From Sapria himalayana (Eukaryota; Streptophyta; Magnoliopsida; Malpighiales; Rafflesiaceae): a stretch of DNA of 64,000 nt. The stretch covers positions 1-64,000 of the forward strand of contig JAREIK010002450.1 in the NCBI GenBank assembly GCA_029783825.1. Direction: 5' to 3'. Position numbers and translations under genes: made by a program. This document shows, piece after piece, positions 23,901 to 35,395 of this stretch; position 1 is the first letter of the stretch, and each line of letters opens with the position of its first letter. The notes under the pieces are model-generated. The model had not been told where the DNA came from, searched no databases, and saw nothing but the letters and a program-made list of their open reading frames with translations.

Positions 23901-25081
23901 TTGTAGCAAAACTCCAAGTACAAACATTAATATTATATTCAAAGATAATTACATTTTCTATTCAATTAATTAAAAATAAATAATTAGATGATCAATCAAA
24001 TGAGAACAAGCTATCTAAATACATAAATACTAATTATTACTTTATTATATTATATGATAATAATATCATTGAGGAATATCAAATTAATAAAAATCATACG
24101 AATTCATTTATCTCATACTCTCTAAGATAACAAATAATCTATTGAACTATCCGATATCTAGCAAAACATCAAAATTTATTATTTATGTAGCTATAAATAT
24201 TATTTCAGATAAAAAATCAAAACTCTAACTAAATATTATAGAAATATTTTCATGCTTAAATAACTAAGAAGATTTTAGAATATGTATTCAAAATAAAATA
24301 AAATAAAAATACTAGTAGATGATGACTCGTACATCATCGAGGATATTGAAGCTACTGCTAACATTAACTTCAGAATCAGATGTGACAACCCAAATCATAC
24401 TATAAACACAAACAGATCACAGATAATAGAAGACTGGAGTGGCATGGAATAAGTTTTTTATTTCTGGTGTGTTGATATTATTGTTTACTTTTAAAATTGT
24501 ATTGTTATTTTTCATATGATATTATGATGTACAAATTGAAAGTAAAATATATTTTTTTATTGAGTTATGAATTTTATTCATTTTAATTTACAATGTAATA
24601 CAGTTTAATTTTAATATTTATATTTTTCAAAATAAAAATTTTACTTAAGAGTTTAAACTTGAAAATAAAAATTGGTGTCACGGCGACACCGGGACCGGCA
24701 CTGCACTCTACTCCACAATGCCGGTCCTATCCCCACTGCAACTGTGCAACTGTAGCAGTGTGGCACTTGGCACTGACACTTCCACAGCTCATAGTGTTAC
24801 GCAACCACTGCCAGTACAGGCAGTGACCAATGACTCTGGCAGTGCTGTGCTGTGCCACTGCAGGCCAGACCTGGCACAGCCCAATCATACCTGGTACTAC
24901 CCAACACATCCGGTTCAGAAAAGTGAGTCGTCAGGCTGTGAAGGGCTGACCTACCATGTGGCAGTGATAGTAGGCACGGCCAGTGCACCCATCTCATACA
25001 GTGTCAGGAAAGACGCAGTGACCTGACTAGGCCACGAAAAAAAGGATCATGCCAACTCAGCAAAACCTGTTTGACATCCTT
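20989..25081 (+). mobile_element. Old hAT relic with plus-strand transposase fossil
   Basis: The left end near 20989 (taagtgtaaattgggt) and right end near 25081 (tgtttgacatcctta) are decayed family termini, with GC-rich subterminal blocks at 21000-21310 and 24675-25060. The interior aligns with the transposase relic of the 162-3672 element: 22800-22910 parallels 2270-2400, and 24320-24350 (gatgatgactcgt...gaggatattgaag) parallels 3190-3220. A smaller hAT is nested at 23142-23750. No convincing target duplication remains, so this is among the oldest hAT insertions here. Confidence 0.65.
23142..23750. mobile_element. 609-bp non-autonomous hAT nested in the hAT relic
   Basis: Ends taaaggtgtcaaatgg and ccatttaacatctcta. 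Flanks ttgtctgt (23134-23141) and ttgtctac (23751-23758) match at 6 of 8. It interrupts the transposase fossil at the place matching about 2615 in the other copy ('cacctctttattatctagc'). GC-rich, with TGGCACGG/GCATGGT words and no transposase. Confidence 0.78.
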
Positions 25082-25700
25082 ATGTCTGAGTAAAATAATT
25101 AAAAATATCCAAAAGAATAGAAAAATATATCAATATTACTTTAGACAAGAATTATTTATACTTCTCAGTAATAAACATAAATGTCATGGTGAATAGATCC
25201 TATGATGACACTTAGATTGCTTCAATAGTCAATCTATCTCTCTTAATATTGTGCAAAGCTCTCCCCTTCTATTCCGGATATGATATCTAATATTTATCTC
25301 TAGTATACTATCCTCCAATAGTTAAAACATTGAACTGTTATTTTACTTCATCCAACTCTACTATGATAATTTTTCTCTATACTATATCATAAAATTATGA
25401 TTCTCTGGAAAAAAAAATTTACAGCAAATACAAAGTTTTCTGGCAACCCCCTATTTTAACTTTTTTTACAAATCTACAAAAACCTTAATAAAATCTACCG
25501 AAATCTTATTTAGGATTTCTGCCCAAAAATATAAGTGTGCTACTGTATCATTATATGCCGTCATGTGGCATCTAGAGTTGCTGTTAAAAAATCATCACTG
25601 CACATCACAACCATATACCATTACATGCCACCACTGCACAAGCCTTTACTGCCATCACCACACACCCTTTGTTGACAGCAATCCAAACCATCACCACAAC
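25082..25700 (+). mobile_element. Copia LTR remnant (continuation)
   Basis: The block 'tcatggtgaatagatcctatgatgac...agtcaatctatctc' (25180-25250) is shared with 27560-27650, 34630-34740 and 61030-61120, always beside copia remnants, and is therefore likely LTR sequence. Here it is the part of the LTR displaced by the hAT at 20989-25081. Confidence 0.45.
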
Positions 25701-26582
25701 AGGCCTGCGGACTACTCCATGTAAGCGGGCTGGGCCTGGAGCGGGCCGTGTTGGTGTAGGCCAGTTTGGGCCAGTATGAACTGGTTTATTTTTGCCCTAA
25801 TCCTAAGACAATATTATTTATGATTATTTAATTGTATTTAAATTAAAAAGATTAATACATAAATTAAATTAAAAAAGAATTTTAAAATTTAAAATGATAA
25901 AAACTATGGAGTTTAAACTAATTCAATATCCAATATAATACATAATGTATATAACAATAAATAATATAGCATAAATTAAAAATAATAATAAAACAAAAAT
26001 AAACAAGCAATAGCACCGAGGCACAATATAATCATCACAACAATACATATTACATATGACTTTAAATTTTACTTTAAGGTTTGGTTTCCGGGTTTAAAAA
26101 TAAAAGTTGTTGCTGCCCAGTGCCACAGTGAACCAAAGCCCGCAACCATGCCCCATAGGTCACAGCCAACTAATTTCCATTGTAGGTGTAGAATTGCAGT
26201 GCTTTCTATAGCTGCACTGCACCTACAGTCATGCACTCCCAAGTCAAGTGCCACACAGCTACTACCCACTAGGTCAGTGGGCCTTGGGCCATTGGCCACT
26301 ACTCAGTGCCACTGCTCATAGCACAACCCACTACCACTTGGCACTTTCCTAGGCCACCTGACCAATGGCTGAGCCATGCCGGTGCCGACCTTATCCGGCA
26401 TGACCCAGCACACCAGATTCAGAAAGGCATGTCATCAAGTTAAGTATAGTTGATATGCAATGTCATGGCAGCATGGCATTTCATGGATACCCATTTCATG
26501 TCGTGTCGCACAGCATGATGGCCTAATTGGGTCAACAAAATTCAAGTAATGCCAGCACGGCATAGCATGTTTGACACATCTA
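25700..26582. mobile_element. Decayed non-autonomous hAT
   Basis: The right end 'catgtttgacacatcta' (ends 26582) is one base off the family terminus. Both sides have GC-rich TGGCC/GGCAC-type blocks (25715-25790, 26090-26560) around an AT-rich core. The left terminus cannot be fixed and no target duplication was found. Confidence 0.55.
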
Positions 26583-28250
26583 GATGAAATTCAATATAAG
26601 ATACATAATCAATATAATTAGTTATTTCATAAATTCTCCTCGTTAAGTTCATCTTGAAGTAACTTTTCACTTACTCAGGTATTGAGAGAAATCCTCAGAA
26701 CTTGAGATCTCTTTTAGATATTATACACTTATAATTGGCTGGGTATTCACATTTTCATTGGGCACATGTATTGAGAGAAAATTTATGATAGGGTTTTATT
26801 CTTTTCTAGAAAATAACTTTATCACCTTTAAAAGTAAAAAATATCTAATTATTTCGAGATCTAATATAGATATAAAATCCAAAATAATAATAACAATTAT
26901 TTGTGAAATATTTTAAATGTATTATCTTCTAGAGAAGATTAAATATGTTATCTTCTCTCATTATTATTTATTATGACAGTTAAACATCAAAATATATAAT
27001 CTTTAGTTCAGTATTTAATAAGTATATAAATTATATAAAATAGATTGTTTCTTTCTAAGATAAAAAATTCATGATAAAATTATTACTATAATATATATTC
27101 AGATAACATAATAGTCAAATGGATATCTTCATGAAGACATTAAAAAAATATTAACTTGTGTTTATTTTCTCTAAACTGAGTATTATAAACTTGTACGCAC
27201 TAACTTGTGAGATAATATAATTTTTTTATTACTTTTAGTTTTGTTTTTACTTTTGATAGAAATACTCAACATGTGAGTTGTCTCAATCATTTTTTCTTCA
27301 TATATAAATACATTTGATATATAGATTTGATAAAAATACTATTATATGTTATTTTCAACATTATTTTTATAACAGCTATAATATTATTTTTTATATAATA
27401 AAATAAAATTATTAATAACATACGATTATCAATAATATGAATATTTTTATTTCTGTGTTAAAAATTTAGAAGTCTAAAATGAGAGTACAATTGAAATAAT
27501 TAATGATACAAAAAAAAAATGATCGATGTTGTCTTAAAAAATAATTTTGTACACTCATCTATGATAAGTAAATGTATTTTGTGGATGAATTTTAAGATGA
27601 CTTATGAATAACTTTAGTAGTCAATCTCTTTGTTAATATTACATAAAATTCTCACTCACGCTAAAAATAATAAATAATAATTGCCTATAGTATGATTTAT
27701 CCTTCTATAATATGTACACTTAACTAAGACTATATTGTCTTTGTTGCTATTGCAATAGTATCCTTCCATACTCAATACTTTGAGTCAAACCCTAATTCAG
27801 CCAAAATCACATATTCCAATTAAAATTTTCTGTCCAGACCTAATTCTATCCATTATTTGGATTTCAAAAAACTAAATTTGGGTTTTCTATCAAACATTAA
27901 TTCTGCCCAAAATTGCCTTATTGAGGTGCCAATTACCAAGCCTACTGTCGCGCCTATTCACACACAGACAATTGTGCATGTCGTGCACCACTGTGTGTTC
28001 TGTCACACACAACCTTATGTCACCCCTTATTTACACCATTGACCCCCAAGGAATTGATGTCCATCACACAAAGAGGATGTGTAATGGACCTAAACGGAAG
28101 TGTGCAGTTATTGGGCACTGGCTTTCTCTTTAGAATACAATTGCATGTGTATTATGCTGGTTATATACATGTTTCTCTCATTAAGTTTTTGAAACCTCAC
28201 AAGCCCTGAGGTATTGGCTCTAAAACTATGTTGAAGTTTATGCCACATAA
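26583..28250 (+). mobile_element. Copia tail: RNase H relic and 3' LTR
   Basis: 26590-27190 parallels the RNase H part of the copia relic at 42480-43090 segment by segment, ending in the same 'cttgta(c/t)(a/g)cactaacttg' just before the LTR. 27200-28250 is LTR-like: it shares the 27560-27650 block with other copies and has a TGCAC-rich patch at 27950-28030. The upstream part of the element was lost or displaced. Confidence 0.55.
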
Positions 28251-28305
28251 ATAGGAAATAAAATTTAAAAATACTCAATATTCAAATATGATACATGTTA
28301 CATTT

Positions 28306-29345
28306 ATATCAACATCATCATCAATCAAATTTTATCCTAATTATTTTGGATCGGCTTGGTAGATTTTTATTTTCTTTAATCAACTTTGTTAAAAATTATA
28401 TCTACTCTTAATCATTTAATTATTAAATCTTTATTTATGATTTATATTTAATATCACCTAGATTTATCTCTAATTCTTTTACATCCATATGCCTAAATAT
28501 TCTCGGACTTCCTAACAATAGATTATGAGATATGCATTGGACATAACTACCTTAGATGTTTCTTCCTTATATTATTATATATGTGAGTTATTTTAATCTT
28601 ATTTTTTAAGAATTTCATTTTTAATTATATTTTACCTACTTTTATTACACATCTATCTTACCATGTGAAAATCTTATTTCTTAATTATTTAATATTCACT
28701 TTCATACAACATAAGTGATCTTATAGCTATTCTATAAAATTTTCTATTTAATTTATTTTATATTCGTCTATTATAAAGAGACTCTAATACAACTCTTCAT
28801 TTAATGCATCAAATATTAATTATCTAAGATAAATCCTTCTCAATCTCCATGTTTTAGTTAAAATAAAACATAAATACTTGAAATGACTAATATTTAATAT
28901 TTATTACTTTCTCATTTTAATTACCATATCATTATCATTATTTACATGATTAAACTTATATTTTAAGTATTTCGTCTTGCTATGACTAAACACGATTCTA
29001 TAAAACTTAAGTGTAGGTCTCAAATTTCTAATTTCCAACCTAAGTTTTCTTCAATCACATCAAACAATAATATATTATTTGTAAATAACATACATCAAAA
29101 GATATTTTTAAAAATTTTTTTATTAATTAATTTATCATTAACACAAAGATATAAGAAATAAATAATGGTCATTGGTATAGACCAACAATTATTAGAAACT
29201 TATAAGTGATATCTTGAACAAATCTAATTTTAGATATCACTTTCTCATATATGTCATTAGTTAGTTAAATATACATGCTTAATACTCATTTCTAATATAA
29301 TACTCATCGAATTAAGATTTTTGATACTATATCATACGTTTTCCC
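28306..29345 (-). mobile_element. RTE-clade LINE remnant, 3' part
   Basis: The plus strand begins tatcaacatcatcatcaatc, the complement of the TTGATGATGATG-type 3' tail of plant RTE retrotransposons. It continues through segments that track the complement of the RTE RT C-terminal region in order, such as 'attttggatcggctt', 'cacacatctatctta' and 'ataatatattatttgtaaataacat'. It is heavily decayed with no open frame. It ends about 180 bp from the ASL exon. Confidence 0.7.
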
Positions 29346-29526
29346 CACATGCCACCCTTATATAATTGTGAAAAAGATTAGGGAAACACATAGGTTTGAT
29401 ACTCCCATAAAAAGCATAAATAAAAAGATAATAACAAAATATAAATAAAAAATGGTAAACTGCAACAATAATAATTCAATTATTAAAAAAAACATATAAT
29501 AACAGTCGTTAGAAACAAGAATGCAC

Positions 29527-29818
29527 CTGGAAATCTCGATTATAAGCAAGTGGAAGGCCTTTGCACAAGGTCAGGACAGTAACCAAATCTCCTATGACTC
29601 TACTGGCCTTTCCACGAACAAGCTCCATAGGATCTGGGTTTTTCTTCTGAGGCATTATACTGCTTCCAGTAGAAACTGAATCACTAGGAGTAATAAACCC
29701 AAATTCCTCTGAAGCCCATAATACCCATTCCTCACCAAGCCGAGAAAGATGAATTGCTGTGATGGCAATTGCAGATAGAAACTCCAACACAAAATCTCGG
29801 TCAGAAACTGCATCAATG
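29527..29818 (-). CDS. ASL: Argininosuccinate lyase, internal exon with catalytic signature loop
   Basis: This exon encodes the core of argininosuccinate lyase, which splits argininosuccinate into arginine and fumarate in the last step of arginine synthesis (plastid in plants, from family knowledge). It opens with the last base of a split Ser codon, then 97 codons beginning [13 protein letters not shown] and ending AYNRDFQ. Residues 48-60 read [13 protein letters not shown], the fumarate lyase superfamily signature (GSxxMxxKxN), whose flexible loop carries the catalytic serine; [11 protein letters not shown] and PMELVRGK are also typical of ASL. The acceptor AG is at 29819-29820 and the donor GT at 29525-29526. 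There are no stops or frameshifts. The reading phase (0 at the 3' end) matches the next exon, 17 kb away. The protein identity is clear; whether the gene is expressed cannot be seen. Confidence 0.95.
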
Positions 29819-30300
29819 CTGAGTAAACACAATCACCAAGGAACCCATAAATGCATGCTTAAGATCTCTTTTACTTTTTGTTATAGTTTATGTCTGTTTT
29901 TACTTTTTGTTCTTATTTTATTATATGTTTCATGAATGTGACCACATAAATATATAGATATTTATGTGGTATATTTCTATTTTATTATTAAGTTTTCTAT
30001 AGTATTTTTAAGATTTCATAGCTTAATTTTGTAAATGGTTTCATAGTAAAACTTTAAATAAGGTGTTACAAAATAATACTAATAAATATTAAAAAAAAAA
30101 CACTCTTGATAAAATGTATACATTAAATATTATTATATTATAGATAAAATTAATTTGAATAGCTCACAAATTAGATGATCCCATTAAAATATACAAAATA
30201 AAAGCAAAAAAAAAAAAATTACAACACTCAACATCAAACTGATATATAAATGTTAATAACATTAAACTTAGAGAAAAAAAAAGGTAAACAATGATATTTT
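29819..30300. other. AT-rich start of the next ASL intron, no gene seen
   Basis: This is the sequence upstream (gene sense) of the first visible ASL exon. It begins with the pyrimidine-rich tract and AG acceptor. Beyond that it is AT-rich, with poly-A and poly-T runs and no protein similarity that I can recognise. Confidence 0.5.
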
Positions 30301-33300
30301 TCAAAATCTTTATAAAGATATCTATAGAATACTCTTTTATTTAAATATATATTATAATAATGATCATATCATAAATTATTTTTCTTTAACAAAAAATAAT
30401 TCACTTTTAAATATTTTGTCCACTCATAAAACATCAAAATAGAGACTATAAGTCTTATTGCTTGACTATTATATTAAATGACGGAAAGAAAATAGAGTAC
30501 ATATTTAATCTTCGCAAGTTGATAATAGATCCAAAATATATTACAAGTAATTATCATTATTGCATTGAAATATGTCTCAACACTATATCTCAAAATAACT
30601 ATTTGCTTCTCACTTTTCTAGGAGATCAGGTTGCCTCCAAAAAAAAGTGGAAAACCTTAGTGTAGACCTCCTCTCGATATATGTTAAAGCTCAATTCGAA
30701 TATGATTATACAACTTGCTATAAATGTCCATTATCCATGATTAAGATTCTAAATTTTAAAGACTTCTTCACATACCTCAGTATGTGAATAGTTGTATCAA
30801 GGAGAACCTGCCGAGATGAACCTAGAAAATCACTAGATATAATGATTACATATATTATATATGGTTTAATTATAATCAAATATAGAATTTTCCTTACGAT
30901 TCTCCTGCAAGCAAAAAAAAACAATTGAAGGAGTTATATTATAAATAAAATCAATACTTTAATCATAAGAAAAATATGCTTGAACACAATACAAATGATA
31001 AACTTATACATGAACATCAAATGTATATCTTCGCTATACACTAACACAATCAATAGAATTAGTACTTCAGTCAATAAAAAAATATTCTTTAATACAATTC
31101 AAATGATAAACTTATACAAGAATATCAAGTATATATCTTCTCTATGACAAATAATATCACTCATAGAATAAATTATATCTATGAAAAAAAATATATAAAG
31201 TTTTCCAAGATTTTTTATCTAAAATCATGCCTAAAAATACTCTTTGAATTGAATGGTCTCCAACTCATTATTTATCATAATCAAAATATCATCTGAGTAA
31301 ACAATCAAAAAAATTATCTTATCATAATTTCTCCAAAAAAATAAAGAAATATCAATAAGGTATATATGTAATATAAATGTGATGGTTGCTTATGAAAACC
31401 TCTCAAATATGCACTTAATAACTACTTTAGATCAAACAACATCTTCTACAATATAAAAACTACATTTAAGACTCAAATATAAGATTTTACAAGATAAATA
31501 AGAATCTATATTGAAGTCATCTTTGCTACTATAGAGTAAGTGTCATAGTAATTTATACCAAATATCTAATTAAATCTCACCACCACAAGTCTCACTTTAA
31601 GGTGATCTATATTCTCATAAGAATATATTTTTACTATGAACACTCACTTACAACCAATAATCAACATTCCTAAAAATCATGATGCACATTCCAAAGTCTC
31701 ATTAGAGTAGAAAGCATATATCTTTTTCATCAGAATCTGATATCATCCTAGATAAATAAAGTGTTAGAAAGAAAATTAGGTATCTTAGTACCATGAATTG
31801 AAATAATAAAAAAAATAAAAGAACAGACAAATCAAAAGTATAATAATACCTATGAAATTAAGTACAGAGTATCACTACTTTGTCCCTTCTACAAAGTGAT
31901 TGAAATATCAAAATCAAAAAAACTATTAGTAAGATTATCTGGCTCATTGTTAGATTTTTTCTAGTAATAATTAGATTAATATGTCTCACTCTTAGCATAG
32001 ATTCTATTTTTTTGATGGTCAAGTCTCCTAGTTACTGACTCATATGAGTTTGTACTGGTAAATACTTGTGGACTTGAAAAAAACTTAATAAAAGTAACAT
32101 CATATCAAGTATTAACATGCTCAGATATAATTAACAAGTAACTTTCTCTAGTTATTGGTAGTTCAAGTAAGAGTATAAATAATAGATTAAGAGTAATGGA
32201 TTTATGAGTAACATCTAGATTTATATTCTTCCTAGGCTCATTAAAAAATGAGTCCTAATAAAAAAAATGTGTACTTAGCAAAAATTCCTAGTAGTCTCTG
32301 ATAAAAAATATTTTGTATCTTCTTTGAGTATTGAATATATAAAAAAGGTATATCTAAAAGTCATAAATACAACTTAATCCATCATACAAAATAATCAAGA
32401 ATAAAATATATCCAAAAATTATGAAAGAGAAATAAAATAATCTCTTTTCAAAATATATGATCTAAAAATATATACATTAAAAGAAGACAAAAAAAGGACA
32501 TTCAATTAATAAGCTAGATTATGATTAATATAGCATCAACATAAAATATTTCTAAATATTCTTTTCGAATGAGAATTTATGAGATGTCTCAATCAGCTAT
32601 ATATATCATTCCTTTCAGCAAATATATTATATTAGAGTGTGCTGAATTAAAAAGTAGTATATAATATTATGATTCATACAATATCAATTTATCATATATT
32701 CTAATATATTATTACTTCTTAATTTTTTACTACCTCCATTCTGAAATGATAGTTCAATATCACGTAAAAATTTATTCTGAAATTATGATCCGATATGATA
32801 AAATAAAATTTAATTCATTTGTAAAGTAAGTTTTAATATATTGATGGCTTCCTAGTTATAATTAATAATTACAGTAAGGCTCATCGATCCATTTATTTAT
32901 CATTGATGACTTCCATGTACTTCTGAAATGTCAAAAAGACATCATTGAGCTTCTCTAAATGGTACTGCCATAAAGAATTTTTTACTACAATAATGAGCTC
33001 ATTGATATCCTTAATTACCTGTTGATATTTAAGGGACTAAATATCATTGAAGAAGCTAAAATCCACTTATTTATCATTGAAGTTTACTGTTTACATTTAA
33101 TTTAACTGATTTTAAGATCTATTTAGCAAATCCTATACGTAACAAAATATAGTCAAATTATACACCAATCGAAACACTCGAAAAGATTTTCCCAAAAAAT
33201 AGTCATGAGATTTTCCTGCTATTTAGCTCTTTATTTTTAAAGATTTTATCAATTTATGAAAACTTTAAAAAAAAACATATGATCTATCTTGAAAAAGATA

Positions 33301-33634
33301 TATTCATGTATATTTGAAGTAGTCATCAACAAAAATGATCATATACCTAAATTACTTTCGAGATGCATCTTTAATATGTCCATATATGTCTAAGTATATC
33401 AAATTGAATAAATCTCTAATCAAGTCAAACTGATATGTGAGATATAAAACTCTTGTAAATTTTTCTAGTTAATATCTCACTCTATGATTAAAACATATTT
33501 AAGACTATAATAAATAATTCATAACTTAATCAATTATAAATAATCAAACTAAGAATACACAAAAAAAAGATACAACACACTTTAGCATCTAGAAGAAAAC
33601 TTATCATTTAACAAGAAAAAACACAATCTATATA
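30300..33634 (-). mobile_element. Ty1/copia relic (integrase to RNase H)
   Basis: On the minus strand the domains run in copia order. Near 33440-33290 an integrase segment reads LFNLIYLDIYGHI then a FVDDYF motif. Connector sequence follows. RT near 31320-31210 shows IVYSDDILI (YVDD motif). RNase H near 30870-30610 has TTIHILRYVK (typical AAIHILRYIK) and a FFGGNLIS segment. All frames are broken. The right side is cut by a hAT MITE at 33643. Confidence 0.75.
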
Positions 33635-33642
33635 GTTCAATC

Positions 33643-34223
33643 TAGAGGTGTCAAACGGGCCGGCCCAGCACGGCACGGCCCGTTTTTCACGTGCCCAGCC
33701 GTGCTACCGTGTCGTGCTCGGCACGGCACGATTTTTTAAATTCGGGCACGGCACGGCCCGTGGGCACGGCTTGGCCAGGCGGCACGGGCGCAGGGCAAGG
33801 CAGGGCAGGAGGGGCGGGGCGGGTCTGTTTGGACCCGACCCGCGGTCTTTTTACCGGGGGCGGGGCCCGGTTGGGTCACGAGTCACGACTCAGTGAGTCG
33901 TGACCGTGAGTCGTGACTCGTGAGTCGTGACTCGTGAGTCGCGACTCGTGAGTTGCGACTCACGACTCACGACACGGCACGCGTGGCACGCCGCCAGTGC
34001 CACGCGTGCCTGCGTGAACCGGCACGGGATGGACCCGTGCCGGCGTGCCGTGCCAAGGCACGAGCCGTGTCGGGCCAGGCACGGCACGGCACGTGCTTTG
34101 CTTCGCCCGGGCACGGCACGGGCCCGGGCACGGTTTTTGAACGTATCAGGCCGGCCCAGGCACGACCGAACCGTGCCGTGCCTCGTGCTGGGCCGGGCCG
34201 GCCCGGCACGTTTGACACCTCTA
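33643..34223. mobile_element. 581-bp hAT MITE with perfect target duplication
   Basis: The target duplication gttcaatc is perfect (33635-33642 and 34224-34231). Ends are tagaggtgtcaaacgggcc and cacgtttgacacctcta. It is about two-thirds G+C against an AT-rich surround, full of GGCACGG and GGGCACGG words. At 33885-33975 it has an array of GAGTCGTGACTC-type palindromic units. The copy at 58726-59247 is the same family in opposite orientation, with nearly identical long stretches. No transposase; overlapping ORFs across it on both strands are artefacts of G+C richness. Confidence 0.97.
33885..33975. repeat. Palindromic GAGTCGTGACTC array in MITE
   Basis: About ten half-units of gagtcgtgac/actcgtgagtc in tandem and inverted order. 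The equivalent array in the other copy (about 58915-58998) has fewer units. Confidence 0.92.
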
Positions 34224-34231
34224 GTTCAATC

Positions 34232-34770
34232 ACATAAGAAGTCTTCCTTAGAGTCACATTATCCTTCAAATACATGTCAGTAAAAAGAAAAATAAAGTCA
34301 GTTTAATTATTTAAAAAATATAACTCAGAGAGTAGACTAAAATAATAATCAATAATAAGATACGAAAAAGTAATAAAAACTTAAGCTAGATACTTATAAA
34401 TCTAATAATTTTCAAATATTTATCATTGACTACCACTATATTTTCAGAATAAAAAAATATATAATAAATAAAATATAATTACCAATGATATAAGTATTAG
34501 CCCATATATTAATAATTCAAGAATCTAAAGTGAATATACATATGAAACAAACATTAGTACTTGAAAGAAAAAAAAAAAGAATTTGTTGTTATCTTAAATA
34601 AAACTTTTTTATATTCCACTCAAAAAAGTGTAAGCATCACGATGAATAAACTCCGAGATCACTCCAAGATAGTTCTGATAGTTAGCTTTTCTCTCTAAAT
34701 ATTATGTAAGGCTCTCAGTATCATCTTTGGATATAATATCCAATAATTAACATTGGGCAAAGTGAGTGTC
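34232..34770 (-). mobile_element. Copia relic, 5' flank/LTR part
   Basis: Continuation of the minus-strand copia element beyond the MITE. The block 34630-34740 (tcacgatgaataaactccgagatcac... and ctctaaatattatgtaaggctctc) is the LTR-like block found also at 25180-25260, 27560-27660 and 61030-61120. Confidence 0.5.
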
Positions 34771-35150
34771 ATGTTTGTGTTGATGCACAATGAGTGTCAT
34801 GTTGGTGCAGTGTGTGTGAACTGAATGTATGTATTGTATACTTGAGTTTTCAAAAGCATTTTCCAAGCACACCTAGAGGCGAGTATGGAAAAAATGCATC
34901 GAAACGTCTGAAAAAAAGCTACGCACATGAAAGGCACATAGCTTCTTTAGTGAAGCATGTTCGAGACGTACTTTGATCACATCTTTCAAGCCTTGAAGAG
35001 TGATGCATGTGAATTTTGGGGAGCTTACATTTTGGAATTTTGGGAGAAAAGAAAAAAACCTAAAATAGTAATCCAATTGAAATTTGTGATAAAGTAAATC
35101 TATAAGTATATTGTGTGATCTCCGTTTCTTCATATTTTTATCCCATTTCA
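34771..35150. other. Unassigned moderately GC stretch
   Basis: Short ORFs on both strands (60 codons at 34794 plus, 92 codons at 35151 minus) overlap, and neither shows a known motif. It lies directly right of copia LTR-like sequence and may be its outer part. It is not ASL. Confidence 0.3.
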
Positions 35151-35395
35151 TTCATGGAACGAGCTGATGGAACTAGTAAATGGAACGAGCTGATGGAACT
35201 AGTAAATGGAACGAGCTTGGATAGCTCATTCTTGGAACGAGCTGACACGACTCATTATTGGAATGAGCATAAGCAACTCATTCTTAGAATGAGCATGGGT
35301 AGCTTGCTCTTGAAATGGACATGGACAGCTCATTCTTAGAATGAGCCTGGGCAGCTCATTCTTGGAACGAATTTGGGGCCTTTGGGCAGCTCATT
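35150..35395. repeat. GGAACGAGC / GCTCATTC minisatellite
   Basis: Starts with two perfect 26-bp units (tggaacgagctgatggaact plus agtaaa), then about eight 21-30-bp degenerate units built on agctcattcttggaacgag. Sharp ends in AT-rich sequence. The 74-codon ORF across it is a repeat artefact. Confidence 0.9.

Larger units (their letters stand above)
12567..29526 (-). other. Giant (about 17 kb) transposon-filled intron of ASL
   Basis: The donor is at 29525-29526 and the acceptor at 12567-12568, with the reading phase kept across the gap. All recognisable content is transposable: copia parts at 13120-15828, 20517-20988, 25082-25700 and 26583-28250; hAT elements at 15829-20508 (with 19345-20183 nested inside), 20989-25081 (with 23142-23750 inside) and about 25700-26582; and an RTE LINE remnant at 28306-29345. 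Elements sit in both orientations. I found no extra ASL exon inside, and none is needed, because the flanking exons join at adjacent codons of the protein. Confidence 0.88.

Noticed and set aside
33648..34283. Several overlapping 70-118-codon ORFs on both strands, rich in Ala, Arg, Gly and Pro
   Set aside because: They lie inside a GC-rich MITE with exact terminal repeats and target duplication. Stop codons are simply rare at this base composition, and the same artefact recurs in the other copy at 58661-59273.
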